Origin: Oceanirhabdus sp. W0125-5
Lineage (GTDB): Bacteria > Bacillota > Clostridia > Clostridiales > Clostridiaceae
Assembly: GCF_027938815.1 (NCBI RefSeq)
Contig: NZ_CP115913.1
Span: 5,676,001 to 5,740,000, forward strand
Reading direction: 5' to 3'
Length of the DNA: 64,000 nt
Part shown: piece by piece, positions 55,016-62,931 of the stretch
Layout: every line of letters starts with the position of its first letter
Numbering within the stretch: position 1 is the first letter of the stretch
Program-made: the position numbers and the translations under genes
Notes under the pieces: model-generated
Databases searched by the model: none
Told to the model about the DNA's origin: nothing
Seen by the model: only the letters and a program-made list of their open reading frames with translations

Positions 55016-55915
55016 ATGCACGAATCAAATTATTATCTAAAAGTTGGTCAAACCATTAAAGAATTACGTGAAAAACAAAATATGACCAAAACTGAACTTG
55101 CATCTGGGATTTGCTCTGTTTCTTACATTACTCGTATAGAAAATGGAGAACGCTGCCCTACTTCTGTTATATTAAGACAACTAACAACTAAATTAGGTAT
55201 TTCAAATGAATATTTATTTAGATCAATTGAGTCTGATTCAGCCATGCATGTACATGAACTTTTAGAAGAATTATTACTGCGCATTGAAAGACACGATTTT
55301 AAAAGTATTTATGATTTAGTAACTAAAGAAGAAAAAGACCTTTATATAGAATCAATTCATGATATGCAACTATTCAAGTTATTTAAATGTATGAGTAATA
55401 CAATCTTAAGTGAAGATTATAAATCAGGGCTAAATGAACTAAAAACCATATTAGATATTACTTATAATAAAGGTAATAATACTACTGGTACTGAATTTTC
55501 AATAATGTTTATGTGTGGATATTTTCTTTTACTGGATAATCAAAAAGAAAAAGCATATACTTACTTAAAAAGTATAAGAAAATACTCGGATAATATTAAA
55601 TTTCTCTCTACTCGTGCAATTATTCCAAGATATTATGTATTTTTAATTTTAGCCTGTCTTGATACCTCAAATATAGAAGAATGCTTTGAATATGTTAATT
55701 ATTCAATTGATTACTGTAAAAGATATAACAAGCTTACTATTTTAAGAGAATTATATTTTTTAAAAGGTGAGATATACTATCGCCTGAACAATAAAGATGA
55801 ATTTAAGAATTGGTATGATAAAGCATTAATCATGCATGAATTAATTAAACTTTCCGATGATGATTATTTTGAAACCTTAATAAATATTAGATTGAAACAA
55901 CTAAAACTTATTTAA
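55016..55915 (+). CDS. XRE-TPR transcriptional regulator, copy 1
   Basis: The 299-residue protein has an XRE helix-turn-helix (IKELREKQNMTKTELASGICSVSYITRIENGERCPTSVILRQL, about 11-60). It also has a C-terminal helical repeat region of Rgg/PlcR type with SIDYCKRYNKLTILRELYFLKGEIYYRL. Such regulators often bind peptides or other small ligands through the TPR part. The start at 55016 has AAGGAGG upstream. It is divergent from tatA1-rdhA1-rdhB1 across a region with repeated palindromes and is paralogous to the gene at 61260. It probably controls the rdh genes; known rdh regulators of other genera are CRP/FNR, MarR or two-component types. Confidence 0.85.
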   Translation: MHESNYYLKVGQTIKELREKQNMTKTELASGICSVSYITRIENGERCPTSVILRQLTTKLGISNEYLFRSIESDSAMHVHELLEELLLRIERHDFKSIYDLVTKEEKDLYIESIHDMQLFKLFKCMSNTILSEDYKSGLNELKTILDITYNKGNNTTGTEFSIMFMCGYFLLLDNQKEKAYTYLKSIRKYSDNIKFLSTRAIIPRYYVFLILACLDTSNIEECFEYVNYSIDYCKRYNKLTILRELYFLKGEIYYRLNNKDEFKNWYDKALIMHELIKLSDDDYFETLINIRLKQLKLI

Positions 55916-55929
55916 CTTCAATAAAAAAA

Positions 55930-55945
55930 GCACGGATCACCGTGC
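55930..55945 (-). terminator. terminator-like hairpin before repeat copy E
   Basis: The stem gcacgg/ccgtgc is followed by seven T on the minus strand, where it can end the trigger-factor operon. It is of the same type as the hairpins at 43303 and 51948. Confidence 0.7.
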
Positions 55946-55962
55946 GATAAAAACAAATGTAT

Positions 55963-56195
55963 AATTGATAATGTATAATGTATAATGATGGATGTTTCTG
56001 AACTCTCAGAAACTATAATTTACTATTCTTTAAGAGAGAAACAATTTACTCATTTTATCCTAAGATAAAATATTGTGATTCAAGTTCAATGTTTGATTTA
56101 AATTAAACGAGTAAAGTTAATTTGTCCAAGGAACAATATAATTAAGATTTCTCGAAGAGAAATGTCCATCATTCTCCATTATACATTCTCCATTA
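55963..56195. repeat. dispersed structured repeat, copy E
   Basis: Copy E is the most diverged in sequence but keeps the fold. The first hairpin is gtttctga/tcagaaac. The third inner arm is gtttgattt/aaattaaac (C-G replaced by a G-T pair), and tttactc/gagtaaa closes the core. It lies between regulator 1 and the convergent trigger-factor-like gene. Confidence 0.88.
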
Positions 56196-56200
56196 GGTTT

Positions 56201-57091
56201 CTATAGGTTTGTGTTTTCCTTTAGCAGAAAAAGAACAACTTTTTGATACAATTTTTGATTCAGCTCTTCCTCATCAAAATTCGAGTACCTTTCTTTTTCT
56301 TCTTTACTGAATGAAATGTTTTCTTCTTGTGCTATCTTTTCTATAATAGCCTTTTCCGTTAAATAAGTTTCTGCTTCTAATTTACATTGTTCAATTAATT
56401 CTTCTTCAGTCTTTTTTGTGTATGATAAGTATATTTGTAAGTTAGTATTTTTCTCTTCTAGTTGTTTTTTAAAGTCTTCTAAAATTTCATTTTTAAGAGA
56501 CTCTACTTCTTCATCAGTTAACTGAACCTCTGAAGTTTCTATAATTTTTCTCATTATTTCATTAATAGTCTTTGCACTTTCTGCCATCATTTTTTGATAA
56601 TATATATTGTCTTTAGCATATGCTTTTAATTCATCTATTGTGTTTATACCTTCAATTTTAAAACTTCTAACTACATCATCTGTTAATTCAGGAATAATTC
56701 GTTCCATAACTGATAATATTCTTATCTTAAAATGAACTTCCTCACCTCTAAGATACCTTATTGAAGTATCCTTTGGCATTATAACATCGATTTCAATGAT
56801 ATCATTTTTACTCTTTCCTACTATGCTATCTTCAAATTCCTTCATTAAGAATCCTTCACCAATTTTTGAATGATAATTTTTAGCGCTTAACTTAGAAACA
56901 TGTTCCCCTTCATAATATCCATCATAATCTATTGCAATATAGTCTCCCTTTTCAACAATACCTTTTTTATCAACATCGATTTTATAACGTTCTCTAATTT
57001 TTAGACAATAATCATTGATTTCATAATCTTTAACAATTACTTCAGGTCGCTTAAAATCAAACCCTTTATATTCACCTAGTTTAACGTTCAT
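56201..57091 (-). CDS. trigger-factor-like chaperone of the rdh locus (PceT-like)
   Basis: The 296-residue protein has an FKBP-type prolyl isomerase domain (about 45-130; GDYIAIDYDGYYEGE, YHSKIGEGFLMKEFEDSIVG) and the helical C-terminal chaperone domain of trigger factor. The first 110 or so residues, the ribosome-binding domain of ordinary Tig, are nearly absent. In Desulfitobacterium, PceT is a trigger-factor homologue that binds the Tat signal of the dehalogenase; the same role is inferred here. AAGGTGAT precedes the second of two ATGs, chosen as start. It is the last gene of rdhC-peptide-tatA2-tig-like. Confidence 0.87.
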   Translation of the reverse strand: MNVKLGEYKGFDFKRPEVIVKDYEINDYCLKIRERYKIDVDKKGIVEKGDYIAIDYDGYYEGEHVSKLSAKNYHSKIGEGFLMKEFEDSIVGKSKNDIIEIDVIMPKDTSIRYLRGEEVHFKIRILSVMERIIPELTDDVVRSFKIEGINTIDELKAYAKDNIYYQKMMAESAKTINEIMRKIIETSEVQLTDEEVESLKNEILEDFKKQLEEKNTNLQIYLSYTKKTEEELIEQCKLEAETYLTEKAIIEKIAQEENISFSKEEKERYSNFDEEELNQKLYQKVVLFLLKENTNL

Positions 57092-57119
57092 CATATCACC
57101 TTTTCTAATCTTTATTTTG

Positions 57120-57299
57120 CTATTTGTCCTTAGTTTTTTTACTTTCTTCTATCTTTACATCATCTTCTGCTGATTTTTTAAACTCACGAATTGTCTCTCC
57201 AAAAGATTTTCCAATCTCAGGCAACTTTTTAGTACCAAAGATTAGGAATCCAACAATTAATATGATTAATAATTCCGTACCGCCTAATCTACCAAACAT
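57120..57299 (-). CDS. tatA: TatA subunit, copy 2
   Basis: The 59-residue frame MFGRLGGTELLIILIVGFLI continues FGTKKLPEIGKSFGETIREFKK. The hinge Pro of FGPKKLPE is replaced by Thr, unlike the other two copies. AGGAGGTTGAG precedes the ATG. It lies between the small peptide gene and the trigger-factor-like gene. Confidence 0.92.
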   Translation of the reverse strand: MFGRLGGTELLIILIVGFLIFGTKKLPEIGKSFGETIREFKKSAEDDVKIEESKKTKDK

Positions 57300-57317
57300 G
57301 ACTCAACCTCCTTAATC

Positions 57318-57434
57318 TTAATATTCTAATATTCCTGCGTTCTGAAGTATTAAAATACCCTGAAATACCATTACTAATAAGATAATAAAACTTAATACTA
57401 ATTCTTTAGTTGTTATTTTTTTATCTTTTCCCAT
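57318..57434 (-). CDS. 38-residue membrane peptide overlapping rdhC
   Basis: The frame reads MGKDKKITTKELVLSF, a hydrophobic helix IILLVMVFQGILIL, and ends QNAGILEY. AAAGGAGTTAAATT precedes the ATG, which overlaps the last 22 bases of rdhC in another frame. A decayed copy of the same C-terminus precedes tatA1. A conserved end, a good ribosome site and coupling to rdhC support a real gene. It may be a small partner of the RdhC or RdhB membrane complex. Confidence 0.75.
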   Translation of the reverse strand: MGKDKKITTKELVLSFIILLVMVFQGILILQNAGILEY

Positions 57435-58630
57435 AATTTAACTCCTTTGTTCCTTATTTTTACGATTAATTTAAAAGATAAACCTATTGGACAAAAATAA
57501 GTACAATAAAAACGACTTTGGAATAAACTTATAAAAATTAGTATTGGTAAGCTCATCCACATAATCGGTAAAGCTGTTAAATTAAATATTGCACCAAATG
57601 GATCATAAGCTAATGTTTGAATTTCATTTGTATAAAATACAATCATTAAAGCCATATAAGCTAATGTAGGTGGTATTAATGTGAATATTTTTACTAACTT
57701 TGAATTTAACTTAATTGGTTTTAGTCCACCAAATTTATTAATAGATTCTTGCATTGCTCCAAATGGACATATCCATGAGCAATATAAGTTCCTACCTGTG
57801 ACTAGAATCAGAATGATTGTCCCAAAAATTAATAAATACCATGATATATTATTAATAGCTGGCCAATCTCCACTTAAGAAAGAAAAAATTGTACCAAAAG
57901 TAACAAACTTGTTTAAGTAAAAACCAAGAACTACTGCTGAATATAGCAATATCCATTTACGATATTTGTTAATTGACTTTATATAAACACTAAGAGTTGC
58001 AATCACAAAAATTAATATTAAAGCCAGTTCATTTAAACCAATTGAAAATTTATAAAATGGATTTATAACATTTTCATTGAAATAGTTTTTTCCAATAACT
58101 GTTGTAGCATCATTGACAGCCTTCGTTATAGCCGCTGATGATATTGTTGCACCACCCACAGCATCAACCTTATTCTTTGTTTTAATTCCCTCACTACTTC
58201 CAGCATATCCTTCTGCGTTATCTAAATAAACAGGTTCAGAAACAGCCATTCCCTTGAACCTCTCGTTAAATTTAATAGATTGTAATTTTTCAAAAAAAGC
58301 TGGTGTTTCCCCTTGTTTAATTATTTCAACCTGATGTATTTTACCTGTATCATTGATCATAGTCATTACTTCAATAGTTGACTGATATCCTACCGATTCT
58401 GTAAAAGCTACAAAATAAAATTCATTAGGATCATTTTCTGTATATGCTTTAAAAATCAGAGGTGAATTATTTATTTGTTCAGTTTTATAAATATTTAAAT
58501 TTGCTTCATAGATTTTTGATGCATAGTTCTCAGATTCACCACTGAAAAACATAGAATAAGCACCATAAATCAATAAAGAAATCGCTAAAAATGCTAAGTA
58601 TACTTCTCGAATAGACCATTTCTTCTTCAT
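57413..58630 (-). CDS. rdhC: FMN-binding membrane protein, RdhC/PceC (NosR-like)
   Basis: The 405-residue protein has an N-terminal helix and an extracytoplasmic FMN-binding domain with the covalent flavin site AVGGATISSAAI (Thr about 155). Five further membrane helices follow, with two CxxxCP motifs (YCSWICPFG and YCTYFCPIG) typical of the NosR/RdhC group. PceC has been proposed to pass electrons from menaquinol to the dehalogenase. The start at 58630 has GGAGGTAG upstream. It heads the operon with the small peptide, tatA2 and the trigger factor. Confidence 0.9.
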   Translation of the reverse strand: MKKKWSIREVYLAFLAISLLIYGAYSMFFSGESENYASKIYEANLNIYKTEQINNSPLIFKAYTENDPNEFYFVAFTESVGYQSTIEVMTMINDTGKIHQVEIIKQGETPAFFEKLQSIKFNERFKGMAVSEPVYLDNAEGYAGSSEGIKTKNKVDAVGGATISSAAITKAVNDATTVIGKNYFNENVINPFYKFSIGLNELALILIFVIATLSVYIKSINKYRKWILLYSAVVLGFYLNKFVTFGTIFSFLSGDWPAINNISWYLLIFGTIILILVTGRNLYCSWICPFGAMQESINKFGGLKPIKLNSKLVKIFTLIPPTLAYMALMIVFYTNEIQTLAYDPFGAIFNLTALPIMWMSLPILIFISLFQSRFYCTYFCPIGLSFKLIVKIRNKGVKLWEKIKK

Positions 58631-58680
58631 AGCTACCTCCACTTAGTAATGTAAATTTATTTGTTAAAAAATTAATTAAC

Positions 58681-58752
58681 TACTTTTAATTTTAGTTATT
58701 AATTGCTTTTTTACAATCATTTTTGACTATTGTCATACCAATTCACTAAAGT
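58681..58752 (-). promoter_or_regulatory. promoter and operator boxes of the rdhC operon
   Basis: On the minus strand ttgtaa (58713) and taaaat are 16 bases apart and act as candidate -35 and -10. Upstream of them lie tgactattgtca (centre 58729) and cactaaagttac (centre 58748), 19 bp apart. The -35/-10 region is nearly the same as that before tatA3. Confidence 0.7.
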
Positions 58753-58767
58753 TACTGAAGAATAATA

Positions 58768-58796
58768 AAATCCCATACTTTAAAGCATGGGATTTA
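58768..58796 (-). terminator. terminator of rdh operon 2
   Basis: The stem aaatcccatac/gcatgggattt is followed by a T run on the minus strand, just after rdhB2. Confidence 0.88.
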
Positions 58797-58837
58797 CAAC
58801 ATGATAAGCTAAATATATCAAGTTTTTTATAGGCTTT

Positions 58838-59176
58838 CTATTTTTGATTTGACGTAAATTTACTCAAATTCTTTTTAGGTGCTAAACGATGTGCAATTAC
58901 AGCAAAAACTACTGCTAATCCACCAAAAACTAATATCCCCATATTAGCTGCTCTAACTTCATTCTCTAAATATGAATCATATGTCCATAATATTGTAAAG
59001 GCAACTGTTAAAGCTGATAATACAACAAATGTATAACTTCCTTTGCTAAACCTACCAACCTCTTTTAATTTCTTATAAAAATATGTTATAGCAGCGAATG
59101 ATACCGCCCCAGCAACAAACCATGCTAATTGATGTAAACCTAATACCCATTTAAATAAGCTAACTATTGTGTGCAT
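58838..59176 (-). CDS. rdhB: reductive dehalogenase membrane anchor, copy 2
   Basis: The 112-residue paralogue of the copy at 52278-52634 is almost the same over the first 100 residues (MHTIVSLFKWVLGLHQLAWF, YDSYLENEVRAANMGILVFG), with three helices and a different tail. AAGGGGGAT precedes the ATG. It follows rdhA2 after 15 bases. Confidence 0.87.
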   Translation of the reverse strand: MHTIVSLFKWVLGLHQLAWFVAGAVSFAAITYFYKKLKEVGRFSKGSYTFVVLSALTVAFTILWTYDSYLENEVRAANMGILVFGGLAVVFAVIAHRLAPKKNLSKFTSNQK

Positions 59177-59191
59177 AAATGTATCCCCCTT

Positions 59192-60760
59192 CTAAAGTTT
59201 GTTCCAGAAATCATTAACAGCATCTATTAAGTATTTTGATTCTATACGTTCCTCTGGATCAACTGGACCACCATATCCAAACCATTCATCAAGATTACGT
59301 AATAATGATTTAAATGGAGTTAACGTCATTAATTTTGATAGATCATGATGCCATTCATCAATTTTATTATATGGACAAACTGCAATACATGTGGAACATC
59401 CAGCCTCATTGTAATTCCAGTATGAGAAACATCTTTCACCACTACAGAACCATTTTTCAACCTCAGTGATATTTGATATAGATACTTTACCTGTATCAAA
59501 TTCCATTCCTTCCTTAAGAACCTTTGATGGTTCACTAGAAATAGCTTTTCCTGGACAAGCATCCGCGCATTTCATACAGACATTACAGAACTCTCTTACT
59601 CCAAATGTCTTTGGTTTATCTGGATGTATCTCTAAATCTGTATATACTTTAGCTAAACGTACACGAGGTCCATACTTTTCTGTAACTACCATTCCCATTC
59701 TACTACCTTCACCAAGACCTGCTTCAATTGCTAGTGGCACTGATAACGATGTATCATTTCCACATGGAATAGCTTTATAACCTAACTCTCTTAAGAAAGT
59801 AGCCACTTTGTGTGTTACTTCTGCCATGTTAGAATAACTCAATTGCACTGTTGTATTTGCAACATATGATGGTGCTGCTTTAAATGCCTCATAATCCATT
59901 TCAAATGCCATAACTATTATGGATTTTGGTTCGAATCCTGCTTTTTTTACAATATCTGACTTCTCTATGTTTGCACCAAATGTTTCATACTCACCCTTTT
60001 GCAATTTTATTGGATTAAAAAATAAATATTCTTTACTACCATCAGGCATAGTAAACAGTTCTGTTTTGGGAGTTGCCCACTCAGTATATGTCCATCTTTT
60101 TGTTCTTTCATTATATGGTGCAATCCCTACCAAATCAGCTCCTAAAAATTTAGCAGCTTTCTTAACATATTTAGCAGCATCTTTTGAATCTTTGAATTCA
60201 TACGGTGATTTATTCTTCATTAACCTTTTATCTACCGTTGAATTATCCCAAGAATACAACCCTTGAACAAAAACAGGCGTATCACTCATTTTTTCGCCAG
60301 TCATAGGATTAATTGGAAATGTTTGAATCGGAGAATTAACAGCTCCTAACTTACTTCCTCCCCCAAAGTGTTTATCCATACTTGCACCTGCTATTCCTAA
60401 TGCAATCTCCACTTCTCTATATCCAACTTTGTTTGGATCATGTGTTCTTCCTTTTAACACTCTAGATTGTATTCCAAAATAATTTACAAGCCCAGCTGGA
60501 AGAGTATGAAACTCTTTTGAATATGTTTTTTTAATATATTCATCCTCAAAAGGTTCATTATCCCAAAATCCACGTATAAACATACAATTTTGAAAACTAA
60601 ATCCTTTAAAGTCTTTTGTAACTTCTGCTGGAAAATCATCTTGTTCTTTTGCAAGCTCCACTGCCATAACCTTCTTAGGGTTTGATGCCATAGTCGCTCC
60701 TGCTATGGCAGTTGAAACTCCAGCCACTCCAGTAGCTTTTATAAATTCACGTCTATTCAT
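59192..60760 (-). CDS. rdhA: reductive dehalogenase catalytic subunit, copy 2
   Basis: The 522-residue paralogue of RdhA1 has a Tat signal NRREFIKATGVAGVSTAIAG, GYKAIPCGNDTSLSVPLA, TEKYGPRVRLAKVYTDLE, and clusters C392-C395-C398-C402P and C444...C455-C458-C462P. The C-terminus (DEWHHDLSKLMTLTPFK, EWFGYGGPVDP) is nearly the same as in copy 1. The N-terminal half, which shapes the substrate channel, is the most different, so the substrate range may differ. It follows tatA3 and precedes rdhB2. GGAGGTATAT precedes the ATG. Confidence 0.93.
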   Translation of the reverse strand: MNRREFIKATGVAGVSTAIAGATMASNPKKVMAVELAKEQDDFPAEVTKDFKGFSFQNCMFIRGFWDNEPFEDEYIKKTYSKEFHTLPAGLVNYFGIQSRVLKGRTHDPNKVGYREVEIALGIAGASMDKHFGGGSKLGAVNSPIQTFPINPMTGEKMSDTPVFVQGLYSWDNSTVDKRLMKNKSPYEFKDSKDAAKYVKKAAKFLGADLVGIAPYNERTKRWTYTEWATPKTELFTMPDGSKEYLFFNPIKLQKGEYETFGANIEKSDIVKKAGFEPKSIIVMAFEMDYEAFKAAPSYVANTTVQLSYSNMAEVTHKVATFLRELGYKAIPCGNDTSLSVPLAIEAGLGEGSRMGMVVTEKYGPRVRLAKVYTDLEIHPDKPKTFGVREFCNVCMKCADACPGKAISSEPSKVLKEGMEFDTGKVSISNITEVEKWFCSGERCFSYWNYNEAGCSTCIAVCPYNKIDEWHHDLSKLMTLTPFKSLLRNLDEWFGYGGPVDPEERIESKYLIDAVNDFWNKL

Positions 60761-60777
60761 ATATATACCTCCTTTGT

Positions 60778-60963
60778 TTACTTACTGCTCTCAATTTCAA
60801 CAGCTTCTTTTATTTCATCTTCTGCAGCTTTTGCAGATTTTTTAAACTCACGTATTGTATCTCCAAAAGACTTCCCAATCTCCGGTAATTTCTTAGGACC
60901 AAATATTAAAAAACCAACAACTAAAATAATAATTAATTCTGTTCCACCTAATCTTCCAAACAT
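60778..60963 (-). CDS. tatA: TatA subunit, copy 3
   Basis: The 61-residue protein MFGRLGGTELIIILVVGFLI, then FGPKKLPEIGKSFGDTIREFKK, is very close to copy 1. GAGGAGGTGAG precedes the ATG. It is the first gene of tatA3-rdhA2-rdhB2. Confidence 0.95.
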   Translation of the reverse strand: MFGRLGGTELIIILVVGFLIFGPKKLPEIGKSFGDTIREFKKSAKAAEDEIKEAVEIESSK

Positions 60964-60977
60964 ACTCTCACCTCCTC

Positions 60978-61109
60978 TAAGCTTAAAGTATATTTGTTAA
61001 AAATTTAATTAAGCACTCTTTTAATTTTAGTTATTAATTAGTTTTTTACAATCATTTGGGACAATTGTCCCTCCAATGGGACTATTGTCCCACCTTGTGA
61101 CTATAGTCA
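60978..61109 (-). promoter_or_regulatory. promoter and triple operator of rdh operon 2
   Basis: A candidate -35 ttgtaa and -10 taaaat (16 apart) match those before rdhC. Next to them are three palindromes: gggacaattgtccc (61058-61071), gggactattgtccc (61078-61091) and tgactatagtca (61098-61109), with centres 20 and 19 bp apart. The region is shared with the divergent regulator gene at 61260. Confidence 0.78.
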
Positions 61110-61259
61110 ACTAGTTATGTGTATACTATAATGTAATTAATGTATTATCATTAAAAATTCTGAAAAAATTATACGTAAATTTATGTTTGTAAACTTATTG
61201 ATTAAATTATTGATAATTATCGGATTATTTTTCTATAATTATGAAATAAGGAGAGTATT

Positions 61260-62162
61260 ATGAAAGAAATAAATTATTATTTTGAAATTGGACCATATCT
61301 AAAAAAACTTAGAGAAAAGAAAAATATGTCTAGATCTCAACTTGCAGATGGTATCTGTTCTGTATCATATATTGCTAGAATTGAAAATGGAAACCGCTGC
61401 CCTAGTTCAGTTATTTTAAGACAAATATCAAATAAACTAGGTATTACACCAGAGCATCTATTTAGGGCAATTGAATCTCCTAAAGGCTTATATGTACAAG
61501 AAATTATAAATCAAATTATGCTTTATGTTGAACGATATGATTTTGCAAATCTTTTTAATTTATTAAATGATAAAAAAAATTATGAACATCTTGATATTCT
61601 CTCCATTCATGATTATCAAATAATACAAACAGTGAAATATTGCAGCAAAGCTTTCTTAGATAATAATTATGAAGCTGGTATTAAAGCGGCAAAAAAAATG
61701 CGAGACCTTACTTACATTAAGGAAAGTACACCTACAGATATTGAATTTATGCTCATGAATATTTATGGATTTTTTCTATTATTAAATAATCAAAAAAAAG
61801 AATCATATAATTATTTAAATAAAATAAAAAAATATGTTGATGATCTAAGCATACTTCATACCCCTGTTGCAATACCAAGATTTTATTCCGTTTATATATC
61901 AGCATGTATTGATACAGGTAATTTATATGAAGCTGGTTCATATATTGATTATGCAATTGATTATTGTAAAAAAAATAATACTCATATTCTTTTAAGAGAA
62001 CTATATTTTTTAAAGGGTGAATTATGTTATCGACTTGGAAATAAAGATGAATTCAAAATTTGGTATGATAAAGCAGTATTAGTTCATGAATTGTGTAAAT
62101 ATACAGATACAGAATATTTTATTTTATTTACTGAAAATAGATTAAAAAACCTAGCTAATTAG
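61260..62162 (+). CDS. XRE-TPR transcriptional regulator, copy 2
   Basis: The 300-residue paralogue of the regulator at 55016 has the helix-turn-helix LKKLREKKNMSRSQLADGICSVSYIARIENGNRCPSSVILRQ (about 11-60) and TPR-like repeats ending YAIDYCKKNNTHILLRELYFLKGELCYRLG. AAGGAGAG precedes the ATG. It is divergent from tatA3-rdhA2-rdhB2 and separated from it only by the triple palindrome. It is the likely regulator of that operon, with an unknown ligand. Confidence 0.85.
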   Translation: MKEINYYFEIGPYLKKLREKKNMSRSQLADGICSVSYIARIENGNRCPSSVILRQISNKLGITPEHLFRAIESPKGLYVQEIINQIMLYVERYDFANLFNLLNDKKNYEHLDILSIHDYQIIQTVKYCSKAFLDNNYEAGIKAAKKMRDLTYIKESTPTDIEFMLMNIYGFFLLLNNQKKESYNYLNKIKKYVDDLSILHTPVAIPRFYSVYISACIDTGNLYEAGSYIDYAIDYCKKNNTHILLRELYFLKGELCYRLGNKDEFKIWYDKAVLVHELCKYTDTEYFILFTENRLKNLAN

Positions 62163-62172
62163 CTAGGTTTTT
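62145..62172. terminator. bidirectional terminator
   Basis: The stem aaaaacctagct/agctaggttttt lies between the convergent regulator 2 and tatC genes and overlaps the regulator's stop codon. Confidence 0.9.
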
Positions 62173-62174
62173 GT

Positions 62175-62909
62175 TTAATTATTTATCTGTGCTTTTCTCT
62201 TCTTTTTTTCATTTATTTTACATAAGAATATGCTGAACTCATAAAGTAAAGCTAATGGAATTAATGCAATCCCCATTGATACTGGCTCTGGAGGCGTTAA
62301 AAATGCACAAGCAATTAGAAGTGCAAAATAAGCATATTTTCTAATAACAGCTAGTAGTTGTGAACTTAAAACTCCAATATAGGAAAGTATAAAAACTAAA
62401 ACAGGCATTTGAAATATAAGTCCAAAATACAACATCATCTTACTTATAAAATCAATATAAGTATTAGCCCCCATAACAATTGTCAAATTAGAGGTTCCCG
62501 CAAGCTGCTGAGAAAATCTAACATAATATGGAATAAGCACAAAGTATGAAAATCCTATTCCTAAAATAAATAGAATAAATATCATTGGAATATATTTATA
62601 AACAAATCTTCTCTCTTTTTTTGTTAAAGCTGGTCTTATAAATAACCACATTTCTATAATAATATATGGAAATGTCACAATAAAAGCAGCCATTGAGGAA
62701 ACCTTAAGAGACAATAATAAGGGATCAGTTATATTAAATACATTTAAATTTACCTCTACTACTTTAGATGTTAAGGTAATAAAATCAAGAATTTGCGGAA
62801 CAAACATAAAAGTAGCGGCTAAAACAATTGTGAAAACAATTAATGCTCTTAAAAATCTTTTACGCAGCTCTTTTAAGTGATCCATAAATTTCTCATCATG
62901 CTGTGTCAT
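62175..62909 (-). CDS. tatC: TatC twin-arginine translocase subunit
   Basis: The 244-residue protein has six membrane helices. It shows the conserved N-terminal FMDHLKELRKRFLRAL, the FPYIIIEMWLFIRPALTKKERRF block and the C-terminal FLTPPEPVSMGIALIPLALLYE. TatC recognises the twin-arginine signal; with the three TatA copies it gives a complete minimal Tat system for RdhA export. The start at 62909 has AGGTGAT upstream. Confidence 0.95.
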   Translation of the reverse strand: MTQHDEKFMDHLKELRKRFLRALIVFTIVLAATFMFVPQILDFITLTSKVVEVNLNVFNITDPLLLSLKVSSMAAFIVTFPYIIIEMWLFIRPALTKKERRFVYKYIPMIFILFILGIGFSYFVLIPYYVRFSQQLAGTSNLTIVMGANTYIDFISKMMLYFGLIFQMPVLVFILSYIGVLSSQLLAVIRKYAYFALLIACAFLTPPEPVSMGIALIPLALLYEFSIFLCKINEKKKRKAQINN

Positions 62910-62931
62910 ATTAATCACCTACTTTTTATTA

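Noticed and set aside
7376..56195. The repeated hairpin elements as a CRISPR array
   Set aside because: The copies are single, far apart, about 235 bp long and have no regularly spaced short repeats or cas genes.
59329..59562. Minus-strand 77-codon frame inside rdhA2
   Set aside because: It is an out-of-frame shadow of the iron-sulfur region of rdhA2, with no start signal.
52646..60760. The two RdhA-like proteins as QueG-type epoxyqueuosine reductases
   Set aside because: QueG proteins are cytoplasmic and lack Tat signals. Both proteins here have a twin-arginine signal, an RdhB partner and RdhC and PceT-like neighbours.
54394..61259. CprK-type dehaloboxes (TTAAT-N4-ATTAA) before the rdh genes
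   Set aside because: AT-rich matches such as ttaattaa occur, but none has the right spacing in a consistent place. The tgactatagtca palindromes are the repeated signal instead.
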